A DNA stretch of 64,000 nucleotides from an uncultured Flavobacteriaceae bacterium (GCA_947493175.1 CANLQD010000005.1:124001-188000), one strand, 5' to 3'; positions 23,874-33,364 are shown, counted from the stretch's first letter. The notes: generated by a model not told the origin, from the sequence alone. Program-made: numbers and translations.

Positions 23874-26201
23874 TCAAAACTCGATACGGTAGTTTAAAAA
23901 GGGGATCAACTCTAACTGAAAATTGGTTTCAAGCTGTCCTTCAGAATTATAAAAGACCGTATCAATATTCTCTCTATTGGTAAGGTTTTGTACATCTAAC
24001 GAAATGCGATGGGCCACCCTAGGGCGGTTTAGTCGATAATAAATACTGGCATCCAATCGGAAATATGAATCAAGCTCCAATGTATTCCTAAGTTGCTGAT
24101 CAATACGTACCTCCCCGGTCTGATCAAAAAACGCTTGATCCAATGGTGTTGCCCTTTTGCCCCCATTTAATAAGGTACGTGCGTTAACACCTATGACATT
24201 GTTCCCTTTTTTACCCACGGTAAATTCTTTTCCCCCTACCACATTAAAGGTATAGTTGTAGTTATAGGCGCTGTCATACCAGTCGCCATCGGCAGCTTTG
24301 TACTGGGTATCGTACAATGAAGCGGTGGTCAGAAAATAATATTGTTGGGAAAAGAATTTTTCGAACGTCAATTCCACCCCATAGTTACGCCCCTCGCCGG
24401 TATCGGTAAACTCGGCCGGTATAAACTGGCCGTTGAGATAGGAAGCTGTAAAACGAGGGTCCCTAACCACCGCCACCTTGTTCAGGTCTTGATAGTAGGC
24501 CTCGACTTTTATATGGCCATTTTTGATAATACGCCAGTCGTGCCCGATGATGTAATGCACGGCCTGCATTAAATCGACCTCGGTATTCGGGGTTCTAAAC
24601 CCAGTGCCGTCGGGAATCTTGATAAAATATTGGTTCAGCGGCATTCTTCTTGAATGAATCCCGAATCCCGCAGAGAGGGTATGATTGGAATTCACCTTCC
24701 ATTCGAGTCCCACACGTGGTTCCGCTACAAAATCACTATTCACAGAAAAATAAGTGCCATGGATGCCAAAAGTAGTTGAAAAGTCATTGTTAAAACGGTA
24801 TTTCGCCTGTACATAGCCCTGTCCCATAGTGCCGTTCCCATCTTCGTTTACCAATTCTGCGCGTTCATCGTTTCCGAAGGCCTCGGTACGTACGTTGTAA
24901 TTCAAAAGACTTAGAATAGCCCCAGCATTCAAGGTCGTCTTTGCATTGATTTTCTTAGTATAATCGGCGCTGAACCGAAAGGCACTGTTTCTTAAGATAT
25001 CGCTATCACCAAAGGTGTCCCCCGTTGCCGTATTCCTTTCCTCGAAAACATAATCACTGGCGTTTCCTGAATATGAAAGCCGACCTTCCAGTTTGCTCCC
25101 ATTTTTAAAGAAATGGGAAAGGGTGAGTCCGGTCATATAGGTTTTTGATTTGAAGATTTCCTCGCTTGCGAAACTACCTTCAACTTCCGGATCTTCATCC
25201 TCATCACTAACACCACCAATACCCCAAATAGAGAGATTGGTCTTTTTACCAAGCGGAAGATTAAACTTAACAGACATGTCTTGATAGGTAGGGGTACTCC
25301 CTGGTGTTACATCTATAATCTGATTCAGTATAGCAATCGTTGAATAGCGATAATTGATTAAATAAGACCCTCGATAATTTTTGCTAAAAGGCCCTTCGGC
25401 CGTCAAGTCGGTTCCCAATACCCCGAACTGAAAAGCATACTCTCCTTTTTCGTTATTACCGTTTCTCAGATTGATGTCGAACACCCCTGAAAGTGCATTG
25501 CCATAGGTAGCGGGAAAAGCACCGGTAAAGAAATCCGATTTCCCCAATAGATTACTACTGATCAGACTTACATTGCCGGGTGAATAGCCTTCCTCCGAAA
25601 AGTGATTGGGTTCTGGAACCTCGATACCTTCGATACGCCATAGCAGTTGGTTTGGTGCGTTGCCCCGAATGATAATTTCATTACTGGTATCATCGGAGTT
25701 GGTTACCCCGGCAAAGGACAAGGCCATTCGCCCCGGGTCGCTTATACTGGCAGGAAAACGTTTGGTCTCTTCGACGCTGAACGAACGGGCACTGACTGTG
25801 GCCAACTTATTATTTGGAGTGCTATTATCGGTCGGAGCCACCAATACCACCTCTTCCAATTGATTCAGAGCCTCGGTCAAGTAAATGGTAAGCTCTACCT
25901 CCTTCGCCGAGCCTACTAGCACTTCCGACGCCACGAAATCCTCATATCCGATATAGGAAAATGTAAAAGAAGCCCTTCCCACAGGCACATCTTCAATACG
26001 GAAGTATCCTTGCTCATCGGAAATAGCCCCTTTAGGCGGATCGATGTTGCGCATCATGACATTCGCTCCAAAAAGCGGAGCCCCTGTCTCTGCGTCCAAA
26101 ACCGTTCCTTTTACGGTCTGGGTAAGTGTCTGGCCATGGGAAAAAGTGATGGTGGCAATAATTAGAAGAAACGTTCCTTTAATCTTATGATTGATGGTCA
26201 T
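23874..26201 (-). CDS. TonB-dependent outer-membrane receptor
   Basis: 775 residues. After a signal peptide ending FSHGQ comes a carboxypeptidase-regulatory-like domain (VKGTVLDAETGAPLFGANV, then GYFRIEDVPVG and FSYIGYED). The plug follows with IIIRGNAPNQLLWRIEG and FSGAFPATYGNALSGVFDI-type sequence (here FFTGAFPATYGNALSG). The barrel ends LIPFLNYRIEF with terminal Phe. No SusD or DUF4249 partner is adjacent, so it resembles stand-alone receptors for siderophores, metals or peptides. It has its own promoter at 26392-26422 and an untranslated leader of about 180 bases with a hairpin. The substrate is unknown. Confidence 0.9.
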   Translation of the reverse strand: MTINHKIKGTFLLIIATITFSHGQTLTQTVKGTVLDAETGAPLFGANVMMRNIDPPKGAISDEQGYFRIEDVPVGRASFTFSYIGYEDFVASEVLVGSAKEVELTIYLTEALNQLEEVVLVAPTDNSTPNNKLATVSARSFSVEETKRFPASISDPGRMALSFAGVTNSDDTSNEIIIRGNAPNQLLWRIEGIEVPEPNHFSEEGYSPGNVSLISSNLLGKSDFFTGAFPATYGNALSGVFDINLRNGNNEKGEYAFQFGVLGTDLTAEGPFSKNYRGSYLINYRYSTIAILNQIIDVTPGSTPTYQDMSVKFNLPLGKKTNLSIWGIGGVSDEDEDPEVEGSFASEEIFKSKTYMTGLTLSHFFKNGSKLEGRLSYSGNASDYVFEERNTATGDTFGDSDILRNSAFRFSADYTKKINAKTTLNAGAILSLLNYNVRTEAFGNDERAELVNEDGNGTMGQGYVQAKYRFNNDFSTTFGIHGTYFSVNSDFVAEPRVGLEWKVNSNHTLSAGFGIHSRRMPLNQYFIKIPDGTGFRTPNTEVDLMQAVHYIIGHDWRIIKNGHIKVEAYYQDLNKVAVVRDPRFTASYLNGQFIPAEFTDTGEGRNYGVELTFEKFFSQQYYFLTTASLYDTQYKAADGDWYDSAYNYNYTFNVVGGKEFTVGKKGNNVIGVNARTLLNGGKRATPLDQAFFDQTGEVRIDQQLRNTLELDSYFRLDASIYYRLNRPRVAHRISLDVQNLTNRENIDTVFYNSEGQLETNFQLELIPFLNYRIEF

Positions 26202-26560
26202 TTGCTGGTTTTTTATACTATTTCCAATATTTAATCGAGCAATTTAACATTGGAAACGGTATTATCAATGCTTTAAAACTAGACGTTCCCATAACAACAT
26301 GGTCCGTACTAGTTATTAGAGACAAATCAATTTGCTCTTGGTTGCATCAGGTTTCGATTTTAAAGATCGAAACTACCTATTTAAAGGAAAACAAAGGTAT
26401 CATTGGAAGAATTGGGAACAATTTGGGTCTGAAGTCAAAACAGTGACCGCCTGTCAATTTTCAGTTTCCAAACAACAACTCAAGACGAGTTCCTTAAACT
26501 AGATTAACGAGCACCATCAAAATTAGACCAAAAGATTAAAAAATAGCATGTGCGAACCAA
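26202..26560. other. Intergenic region: TonB receptor leader and promoter
   Basis: No gene is supported. On the minus strand it holds the receptor promoter (26392-26422) and, inside the transcribed leader, a hairpin GTTTCGAT/ATCGAAAC (26351-26358 with 26366-26373, loop of 7). The part nearest the serine hydrolase gene shows nothing recognisable; it does not contain an obvious terminator for that gene. Confidence 0.5.
26392..26422 (-). promoter_or_regulatory. Promoter of the TonB receptor gene
   Basis: Minus-strand ATTG (26419-26422), exactly 19 bases, then TACCTTTG (26392-26399). The -7 box is a perfect TAnnTTTG and the -33 box is one base off TTTG. The implied leader is about 180 bases long, unusual beside the short leaders of most genes here. 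Confidence 0.6.
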
Positions 26561-27754
26561 CTAACCCTTAGCATCAAGTAAGGTGCTCATAAGTTGTTCG
26601 AACACGGGGATAATACCATTGTCGGTATTGGAAAAAACAACCAATGAGGTATCTAATGCGGGAAAATAACACCAAAGGGTATTGTACCCGGGCATTCCAC
26701 CACTATGCCATAGCGCTTCCTTTCCAAATATTTCGGTTCGGCTAAATCCGAGGCCGTACCCATCTTTTTTCATATACTCCCATGGCGGTGGCGGCGGAAA
26801 ATCAGGATGTACATACTTTGCCTCATAGACCCATCTACCATCTTTTACTTTTGCGTAATTCATCATCTGGGTCAATAGTTCTTGGTCGATCAATTCTTCA
26901 TTGAAAAGTGCTTTTGACCACAGTATCATATCGGGAACATTGGATTTTAATCCTCCAAATGATTTTAAGGCTCCGGCGATGAAAGGAGAAGCGGATAAAC
27001 TTTTAACTACACTAGAATCATTCTCTTGAGACACCCCATATCCTTTTGCCATACTTTCAAAAGTTTCTTCCCCCTGTACTAAATCGGTACGCGTCATCCC
27101 CACGATATCAAAAATATTTTCCTTTACATAGTTACTATAATGCTTACCGGAGACTTGTTCAACAATTTCACCTAAAAGCAAATATCCCATGTTGGAGTAC
27201 GAATACTCACTACCCGGTTCAAACAAATACACATTCTTCATTTGTTGTAAATACTCATGAGGATGTTCGCTAGTCGTCCAGTCCTCTGGCGTGCTTTCAG
27301 GAAGCCCCCCTACCCACCATTCATTGATTCCCGAAGTGTGTGAAAGCAATTGATACAAGGTCACTTTTTCGCCTTTGGGAAAATCAGGAAAGAATTTTAC
27401 AAGTTTATCTTCCAAAGACAGCTTCCCTTTTTCCACTAATTGACCGATGGCAATTGCGGTAAAAGGCTTGGTAATGGAGGCCAGGCCAAAAACGGTGGCC
27501 GTGTCCACTACTCTTCCAGTTTCCATATCCGCTATGCCATAAGCCCCTTGGTAAATCTTCTGGTCCCCAATTTGAATTCCGTAGGCGATTCCGGCAGAAT
27601 GTCCGTTGGTAACCAATGACTTCAATAAGGAGTCTATTTTTTGAATCTTTACTGTTTCTTTAGAGTTGTCATCGCCATCTATTTTGGTTTTATCCTTACA
27701 CCCAAATACAATCGATAAGGCCAAGAACAAAAATAGTAGTTGATGTCTTTTCAT
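26561..27754 (-). CDS. Serine hydrolase of the beta-lactamase / penicillin-binding family (class C type), lipoprotein
   Basis: About 397 residues from ATG 27754, which gives MKRHQLLFLFLALSIVFGC, a lipoprotein signal; the frame upstream to 27811 has no signal-like start. Catalytic motifs are SITK (Ser93, Lys96 in this numbering), YSN in SYSNMGYLLLGE (Tyr186) and HSGG in LWHSGGMPGY replacing KTG. This set is typical of esterases, D-peptidases and EstB-like enzymes rather than true antibiotic-destroying beta-lactamases. It sits downstream of the two DUF4097 genes on the same strand, with about 90 bases between, so it may be read from the same ECF-controlled transcript. The substrate is unknown. 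Confidence 0.87.
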   Translation of the reverse strand: MKRHQLLFLFLALSIVFGCKDKTKIDGDDNSKETVKIQKIDSLLKSLVTNGHSAGIAYGIQIGDQKIYQGAYGIADMETGRVVDTATVFGLASITKPFTAIAIGQLVEKGKLSLEDKLVKFFPDFPKGEKVTLYQLLSHTSGINEWWVGGLPESTPEDWTTSEHPHEYLQQMKNVYLFEPGSEYSYSNMGYLLLGEIVEQVSGKHYSNYVKENIFDIVGMTRTDLVQGEETFESMAKGYGVSQENDSSVVKSLSASPFIAGALKSFGGLKSNVPDMILWSKALFNEELIDQELLTQMMNYAKVKDGRWVYEAKYVHPDFPPPPPWEYMKKDGYGLGFSRTEIFGKEALWHSGGMPGYNTLWCYFPALDTSLVVFSNTDNGIIPVFEQLMSTLLDAKG

Positions 27755-27846
27755 TTTAAAAATGTTTAGAATAGTATTGCCCGTATGGTCATAAGCCGAC
27801 CTCACGGACAAGTACGTACTAGTATTTCAAAAAACAACTATTTCGG

Positions 27847-28659
27847 TTATTTTGCGCGAATGATGATATCGCCGTTCCAAGTCTTAAAGAGCATCTCGGG
27901 ACCACCTCCATTGATTTCTCCCCGCACCCATTGTTCTAATTTTACCTTATAGGTATCGGATTTTTCACTGGTCTCTACCTGTGTTTTCTGTGGTGCAACG
28001 GTCATATCAAAATCAGTTAAGATCTCACCCCTGTCGGTCCTGAGCTTTACATCCGATTTTAGGGTTTTTGGGAAGGTAACATCCAAATCACCGTTAAGGC
28101 TGCTAAAGGCCATATTTGCATTCTCGGTGACCGAGTTGAACACTACTTTAATATCACCATTAACGGTATCGACGGATGCCGAACCGTTGACCTGCAACAA
28201 GGTAACTTCCCCATTTACATTCGTAATTTCGAATTCCCCGTTCACTCCCGCTACATCGATGTTTCCTTGGTTGATCGTTTTCAACTTTAAGGAACAATTT
28301 TTAGGCACTTTGATATCTAAATTAGTGGCCCTGTTAAACTGCTCGTTAATAATCTGTACCACATTATTCTTTTCCTCCCCGCTTATGCTCAATGAACTAT
28401 TCGAAATTCGTTTCATTCCACTTTTGGGTTTGTCATCTTTATAATGTGCTTTTTTGTTTCCAAAGGAAGCCTTTACAACAACTTCTTTTCCATCATGAGC
28501 CGTGACGGATATAGATCCGGCAATCTGTTCTACAATTAGTTTCGCTGGTTGTCCCGGATTGCTCAAGGGAATTGAAAACAGTTCAACACTGGTATCCTGG
28601 GCCTTGGCTCCTATTGCGGCAAAGAGCACTATGACGAGGGTGATTTTTATATTTTTCAT
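27847..28659 (-). CDS. Exported DUF4097-like beta-helix protein (copy 2)
   Basis: 270 residues with a signal peptide (LVIVLFAAIGAKAQ). The mature part is a run of short strands with recurring N-G turns: VNGEFEITNVNGEVTLLQVN, then VDTVNGDIKVVF and LNGDLDVTF. This is the DUF4097 pattern of a parallel beta-helix or roll. It ends in FKTWNGDIIIRAK. It is paralogous to the gene just upstream, sharing the DTRLSV/NCSLKL-type centre and the INQGNIDVAGVNG block. Such proteins are often in operons with ECF sigma factors and anti-sigma factors, where a role in the envelope is presumed. The molecular function is unknown. Confidence 0.75.
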   Translation of the reverse strand: MKNIKITLVIVLFAAIGAKAQDTSVELFSIPLSNPGQPAKLIVEQIAGSISVTAHDGKEVVVKASFGNKKAHYKDDKPKSGMKRISNSSLSISGEEKNNVVQIINEQFNRATNLDIKVPKNCSLKLKTINQGNIDVAGVNGEFEITNVNGEVTLLQVNGSASVDTVNGDIKVVFNSVTENANMAFSSLNGDLDVTFPKTLKSDVKLRTDRGEILTDFDMTVAPQKTQVETSEKSDTYKVKLEQWVRGEINGGGPEMLFKTWNGDIIIRAK

Positions 28660-28728
28660 GGTTTCTTTCTTTAAATTACGTTAATGTGGCCTTTCTGCCT
28701 CGCAAGCGGGCAAGGTAGAACCAGTTTT

Positions 28729-29601
28729 TTATATCTTCTTAAGGATGACATTACCGTTCAAGGTTTCAAAATCATGGAACAAGGCCCCATTGCCTATTTG
28801 AACTATGGGTTTTGCCTCAAATTGGTATTTTGCATCCTTCCCTTCACCCGGTTCATTCTTGATGGTCTTGGCATATTGTCCGGCAATATCAAAATCAGTA
28901 AACAGTTCTCCATTCATACTCTTGAAGGCGATTTCGGCCGAAAGATCTTCTTGATAGGTGATATTGATATCGCCGTTTAAACTATAGTATGTCGATGATT
29001 CTGCAGGGTTCGCGGCATAGGAGATTTTTACTTCCCCGTTAATGGCATGCACTTCGGTCTTACCAGTCACATTATTAAGATCAATGCCGCCATTGATATT
29101 GTTTGCCTTTAAATAACTACCGTTCATATTGGCGACCATTACTTCCCCTTGGTTAATGGTTCCGACCGATAATCGGGTGTCTCGGGGAACCCGAACTTTA
29201 AAATTTAGTTGATGGTCATAGGGTGGAGCCTCCCAATTGTTACAATCGATAGCCGATAAGTGCCCATTTTTGTATTCCATATTGGGTACTTGGGCATGCA
29301 GTACTATTTCCTTGTCTTGGCGAAGCACCTTTACACCGATTTCTTGCTTTCCAAGGGTTAATTTCTCTTCGGTCTTTGCCCAAACAGATTTTTCGACCAA
29401 AAGTTCCACAACATTTCCGTCGTATCCTTCCACGGTAATCGAGCCGTTCATATTTTGAACGATCAGTAGGTTTTCACTACTATCCGAGGATGGGAAGGAC
29501 ACTTCCTTTTTAATCTCTTCTTTAAACTCTTTTTTCTGCGCATTTGCACCTTGTACCACGGTAGCTATCGCAACTATGGCACATACTACTACTTTTTTCA
29601 T
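28729..29601 (-). CDS. Exported DUF4097-like beta-helix protein (copy 1)
   Basis: 290 residues; signal peptide ending VQGANA. The repeated strand-turn units are visible as MNGSITVEGYDGNVVELLV, then INQGEVMVANMNGSY, INGGIDLNNVTGK, INGEVKISY and LNGDINITY. It closes with FETLNGNVILKKI, matching the end of copy 2. About 70 bases separate it from copy 2, and about 60 from the anti-sigma gene upstream. The order sigma, anti-sigma, DUF4097, DUF4097 suggests these are targets or sensors of the ECF system. That link comes from gene order only. Confidence 0.75.
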   Translation of the reverse strand: MKKVVVCAIVAIATVVQGANAQKKEFKEEIKKEVSFPSSDSSENLLIVQNMNGSITVEGYDGNVVELLVEKSVWAKTEEKLTLGKQEIGVKVLRQDKEIVLHAQVPNMEYKNGHLSAIDCNNWEAPPYDHQLNFKVRVPRDTRLSVGTINQGEVMVANMNGSYLKANNINGGIDLNNVTGKTEVHAINGEVKISYAANPAESSTYYSLNGDINITYQEDLSAEIAFKSMNGELFTDFDIAGQYAKTIKNEPGEGKDAKYQFEAKPIVQIGNGALFHDFETLNGNVILKKI

Positions 29602-29660
29602 TTGATTGTGATTTAATGATTGATGAATAAACCCCGAATAGACGAAGGGCTCGTATTATT

Positions 29661-30464
29661 TTAAATGATCTGTTCTATAGAATTCTCTAGCTTTTGTTTT
29701 ACCGAACTGTTCAGCTCTTTGGTTCGCATTAAGGTTTTAAAAGGCTCTATTGATTTTTTCTCCTGTAAGGCTACCATTAGATCGGCCAAAGTAATTTGAA
29801 CAATAGGGGATTCTTGATGAACGATGGCTTGAATCAAACCCTGTCGAACCAAAGGATTTTCAACATAATTCACCAGTGCTTCTATGGCCGCCAAACGCAC
29901 GTTCACATTGGCGTCGTTGTTCAAGGTCTGTAACAGCGCTTCTATAACTTTTTTATCTACTTTTTCTATTTTGTTAACCTCATTAACCCCTTGTAATCTC
30001 TTATTTGCCGAGGGTTGTTCCAACAAGGTCAAGACCAACTGCTCTCGTACCTGTTCTGTCTCGCCATCAGCGACTACTACTGTTTTTGTTTGATCCATAG
30101 ACTTATTCATATGCAGAAAATATCCCATGCCCAAACCAATACCTACAAGCAAAATGGCATAGGCCGGTTGCGGGCGCCATAAAAAGTCCCAGAAAGCTGA
30201 TAAACCTTTTACAAGACGATTTGGTGTTGTCTTTTCTCTTCGTATTTCCGAATGTAGCATTTCAAAAAACCGATCATCCATCTGTTCTGATGGTTCCTTG
30301 ATCACTACTTCGTCCATCTGTTTCCAGGCATCTTTTAAGCTTTCGAATTCAGATGCATGTTCCGGATGGTCTTTTAAGAACTGTTCGAATTCGGCCTTCT
30401 CTGTTGGATCCAATTCTCCGACCAAATACGAGATCATTGTTATTTCGATGGTTGACTTTTCCAT
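29661..30464 (-). CDS. Membrane anti-sigma factor with periplasmic HEAT repeats
   Basis: 267 residues. The N-terminal 60 or so residues resemble the cytoplasmic anti-sigma domain (YLVGELDPTEKAEFEQFLKD), without the HxxxCxxC zinc motif. A single membrane helix follows near residues 100-115 (AYAILLVGIGLGMGYFL). The outer part holds HEAT-like helical repeats (VIEALLQTLNNDANVNVRLA, AIEALVNYVENPLVRQGL, then ESPIVQITLADLM). It begins three bases after the sigma stop codon, so the two are coupled. It is expected to hold the sigma factor at the membrane and release it on an envelope signal. HEAT repeats suggest that the signal is a protein contact. Confidence 0.82.
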   Translation of the reverse strand: MEKSTIEITMISYLVGELDPTEKAEFEQFLKDHPEHASEFESLKDAWKQMDEVVIKEPSEQMDDRFFEMLHSEIRREKTTPNRLVKGLSAFWDFLWRPQPAYAILLVGIGLGMGYFLHMNKSMDQTKTVVVADGETEQVREQLVLTLLEQPSANKRLQGVNEVNKIEKVDKKVIEALLQTLNNDANVNVRLAAIEALVNYVENPLVRQGLIQAIVHQESPIVQITLADLMVALQEKKSIEPFKTLMRTKELNSSVKQKLENSIEQII

Positions 30465-30467
30465 AAT

Positions 30468-31022
30468 CTATTTATTATCCAATTGCAGGAATACAGCTCT
30501 TAAATCTTTCAGTGCACGATGCGCCCTTACTTTTGCATTCCCTTCACTACACTCCAGTATTTGTGCGATTTCACCAAACTTCATTCCCTTTAATTTACTA
30601 AGCACCAAAATTTCCCGTTTTTCAGGGGCCAACATTTGTAGCGCGCGTTCCAATATCGTTTTTTCCTCCTTATCAGTTATTGTCTTCTCAATATCATGAC
30701 CATCCTCAAGCTTGTATTCCATCGTTGAAACCTCTGTTCGATTCTTTGCTACCTTGTCTTTCTTGAAGTGATCATAGCTCACATTTCTTGCTGTTTTGAA
30801 CATCCAAGCCGTAAAAGAGCCGTCTCCTGTAAACGTGTGCTTGTACTTAAGCATACGCACGAATACATTCTGCACCAAATCTTCGCTCAAAGAAGTATTC
30901 CCGTTCATATTGTAGAAAAAGCCGAATAGTCTTTTCTTATGCCTTTCATACAGTAATCCCAGCTTGTCTAAATCGCCAGATTTTACTTGAAGCATTAATG
31001 CGTTGTCGGTCAGTGAGTGCAT
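30468..31022 (-). CDS. ECF RNA polymerase sigma factor
   Basis: 184 residues with both ECF regions. Region 2 is EDLVQNVFVRMLKYKHTF and GSFTAWMFKTARNVSYDHFK; region 4 ends LVLSKLKGMKFGEIAQILEC, then SEGNAKVRAHRALKDLR, the -35 recognition helix. Length and order are those of the RpoE-like group common in Bacteroidota. It is the first gene of a unit with the HEAT anti-sigma factor and two DUF4097 proteins. A TACTTTTTG stretch on the minus strand at 31073-31081 and a GTAACC just after it could form its promoter. Auto-activation is likely but not shown. Confidence 0.92.
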   Translation of the reverse strand: MHSLTDNALMLQVKSGDLDKLGLLYERHKKRLFGFFYNMNGNTSLSEDLVQNVFVRMLKYKHTFTGDGSFTAWMFKTARNVSYDHFKKDKVAKNRTEVSTMEYKLEDGHDIEKTITDKEEKTILERALQMLAPEKREILVLSKLKGMKFGEIAQILECSEGNAKVRAHRALKDLRAVFLQLDNK

Positions 31023-31360
31023 CGTTTTATTGGCTGTTCAAAAAGGTAAACTGCGGTTTTTGGGAATGGTTACAAAAAGTAGTTAATTTTTTTTGAATCC
31101 GATTTGAAACAAATAGTGATCACCTTATTGCAAGGCAAAGACCTAAAACTAAAACTGAGCCCGTTCCAAACCGACGATAGCAGTATTGAACCAGACACAT
31201 ACGTTATCTGATTGGAACCATCCTCTCCTGATCGCAAACATCAGGATGTAACAGACCTATTTCCCATATCGTTTTTCAGGTTATCAAAAATGGGGTTCCC
31301 ATACACAAAAAAAGCGGCACTGAAAATAGCACCGCTCTGTCTTTCTTTAAGGTTATCAGC
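31023..31360. other. Intergenic region between the ECF sigma gene and the M61 peptidase gene
   Basis: No gene is supported in these 338 bases. Near the sigma gene lies a possible promoter (minus-strand TACTTTTTG, 31073-31081). Near the peptidase gene lies its terminator at 31307-31336. The middle shows no recognisable element. Confidence 0.5.
31307..31336 (-). terminator. Rho-independent terminator of the M61 peptidase gene
   Basis: On the minus strand AGCGGTGC (31329-31336) pairs with GTGCCGCT (31313-31320) with two wobbles, 8-base loop, followed by seven Ts (31307-31313). It lies 25 bases after the stop codon. Confidence 0.85.
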
Positions 31361-33229
31361 CTAGCCCTTCATCCAAGCCTTTCGGAGGTTTATCTGTGTA
31401 TCGCTCGCATCTTCCATGGGAGCAAGTTTAGTCACATTTACAGTAGGGGCGCCAACTTGGCCCGTAAAGGTCAATTCCTCTGCGTCGCGCTCCACCACCA
31501 TCGTAATTTCGGTTTCGGGCGTCCAGCCAAAACTTTGACCGATAATAGGTCGTATGGCCTCCAAATTAATGGGTGTACCATTGATACTTTTAATTACATC
31601 CCCACCCTGAACACCCAAGGTTGTAAAAAAGCTATTCAATTCTATCCCCTTACGAACAAAGATGGCATTGTCATTCGCTTGATCTACGTCGATAAACGGA
31701 ACATCACCTTGAAGAAAATAACCTGTCTGTTCTTCTTGGGTAGCCGTCGTTAAGCCCACTTTTGAAAAGTACGTACCATAATCGATCGGGGTATTCCCAA
31801 TAACATGGGTGACAAAGAAACTTCGTACTTCGGGAAAGGTCATCGCAACAATCTCATCGATTAATTTCTCATCTTGAAAAGGTGTCATATCCCCATACTT
31901 CTTAGAAAGCTCCTTCATTAACCAAAGCACGCCTTTCTCTCCATTGCTCCATTCCCTGAGCATGATATCTAACACCATGTTGATCAGCGTACCCTTTTCG
32001 TACACATTCGCATAATTATCTTTATAGGGTTCTTCTAAAATATTCCTGCTCATCTCGGTAAAAGACATCGCATCATCATAGGATTTGGAATTGCCGACCT
32101 TATCCATAATTCTTTTGTAAAACTCAGCCTCATCAATCAGCCCTTGCTGAATTTGAAAAAGGTTAGCGAAGTACTCCGTGGTCCCCTCATACATCCATAA
32201 GTGTTGGGACATCTTAGGATCATTGAAATCAAAATACTGAATTTCCTCCGAGTGCACGTTCAATGGAGTTACGATATGAAAAAATTCGTGGGAAACCACA
32301 TCGATCATGGCTTGCTCCAAAGCTTCTTTTTGCATGACCTCGGGAAGTACCACCACTGTAGAAGTATGATGTTCCAAGGCGCCAAAACCATTGGCATCTT
32401 GTTCCATCGTAGAGAGGTACAATAAAATATTGTATTCATTAGTGCTATCGATGTCTCCCAAAAAGGTTTTCTGAGCCGACATCATTTTCTCCATGGATTC
32501 CCTAATACTTGCGGCGGTGTATATCCCATTTGGCGAATATACGCTCAATGTTACCTCGATATCGTTGATCTGAAACGTTTCGGTATTGGGCTTCGCATAC
32601 ATAATCGGGTTATCGATCACCTCGAAATACCGACTGGCCTGGAAAACATCTTTGGACGGATCGGCAGTCTCCATGGCCTTTTCGATAAGGGAGGTGGTGG
32701 ATACTAAATCTGCCGGTTTTACAATGGTTATTTCATAAGGCACCTCTTTGAGCGCATCAAAGTACCCTACAAAACCATGAAGGTTCAATACATAATTCTC
32801 CCCTGCCTTGATATTCGTACCAGAAGGAGAAAACACTGCTTCTTGAACCTCATTTTCGGTATCATAGGTATCGTTCACCCAATAGGTGACCTTGTCTAAC
32901 TTTTTTCCCTCTACGATGTTCCACGTATTATCGTCTATTTTGGAAACCGTCAATTCATTTCCATCATAATCCAACGCTTTGAAATCCTCGATATACTTTC
33001 CGTAGTTATCCGAACTATAGGTACCCGGTACGGTCTTGGGGATAAAAAAGGAAATTGTATCGTTCGTAAAGGCTCCTGGGTCGAGACGTACCATCACCTT
33101 GTCATCGACCACTTCAACCAAATTCAATTCGGTCAAAATAGGAGTCTTATCAGCCGTTACCAAGGTTTTGGACGCACCACAGCTGATAAGCAAAGAAGCA
33201 GAAAGAAAAACAAGCAATGATTTTTTCAT
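31361..33229 (-). CDS. M61 family metallopeptidase with C-terminal PDZ domain, lipoprotein
   Basis: About 622 residues from ATG 33229, giving MKKSLLVFLSASLLISCGAS with lipobox LLISC; the 20 residues encoded upstream would spoil this signal. The N-terminal beta domain is followed by the zinc site HEFFH (His314, Glu315, His318) within VVSHEFFHIVTPLNVHSEE, typical of M61 glycyl aminopeptidases. A PDZ domain lies near the end (GIELNSFFTTLGVQGGDVI, then SINGTPINLEAI). The family cleaves N-terminal Gly or Ala residues; the substrate here is unknown. It is anchored in the envelope. The gene is divergent from pyrH and has its own terminator. Confidence 0.9.
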   Translation of the reverse strand: MKKSLLVFLSASLLISCGASKTLVTADKTPILTELNLVEVVDDKVMVRLDPGAFTNDTISFFIPKTVPGTYSSDNYGKYIEDFKALDYDGNELTVSKIDDNTWNIVEGKKLDKVTYWVNDTYDTENEVQEAVFSPSGTNIKAGENYVLNLHGFVGYFDALKEVPYEITIVKPADLVSTTSLIEKAMETADPSKDVFQASRYFEVIDNPIMYAKPNTETFQINDIEVTLSVYSPNGIYTAASIRESMEKMMSAQKTFLGDIDSTNEYNILLYLSTMEQDANGFGALEHHTSTVVVLPEVMQKEALEQAMIDVVSHEFFHIVTPLNVHSEEIQYFDFNDPKMSQHLWMYEGTTEYFANLFQIQQGLIDEAEFYKRIMDKVGNSKSYDDAMSFTEMSRNILEEPYKDNYANVYEKGTLINMVLDIMLREWSNGEKGVLWLMKELSKKYGDMTPFQDEKLIDEIVAMTFPEVRSFFVTHVIGNTPIDYGTYFSKVGLTTATQEEQTGYFLQGDVPFIDVDQANDNAIFVRKGIELNSFFTTLGVQGGDVIKSINGTPINLEAIRPIIGQSFGWTPETEITMVVERDAEELTFTGQVGAPTVNVTKLAPMEDASDTQINLRKAWMKG

Positions 33230-33356
33230 AATACTAAATATCAGTTTAATAGCCCGCAAGATTACTAAAATTAATGATCTTAACACCAATTATTTACAAT
33301 AAATTAGGGATTGGATTGCCAGACAGGCGCTTCTATTTGGCATAACTTTTTTTGAT

Positions 33357-33364
33357 TATTTTTG
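33357..33364 (+). promoter_or_regulatory. -7 promoter box of pyrH-frr
   Basis: TATTTTTG fits TAnnTTTG exactly, 20 bases before the pyrH ATG. A TTTG at 33336-33339 is 17 rather than 19 bases upstream, so the -33 part is uncertain. Confidence 0.5.

Noticed and set aside
23774..23983. 69-codon plus-strand frame after the tsf terminator
   Set aside because: Overlaps the 3' end of the TonB receptor gene on the other strand, has no family similarity and no promoter.
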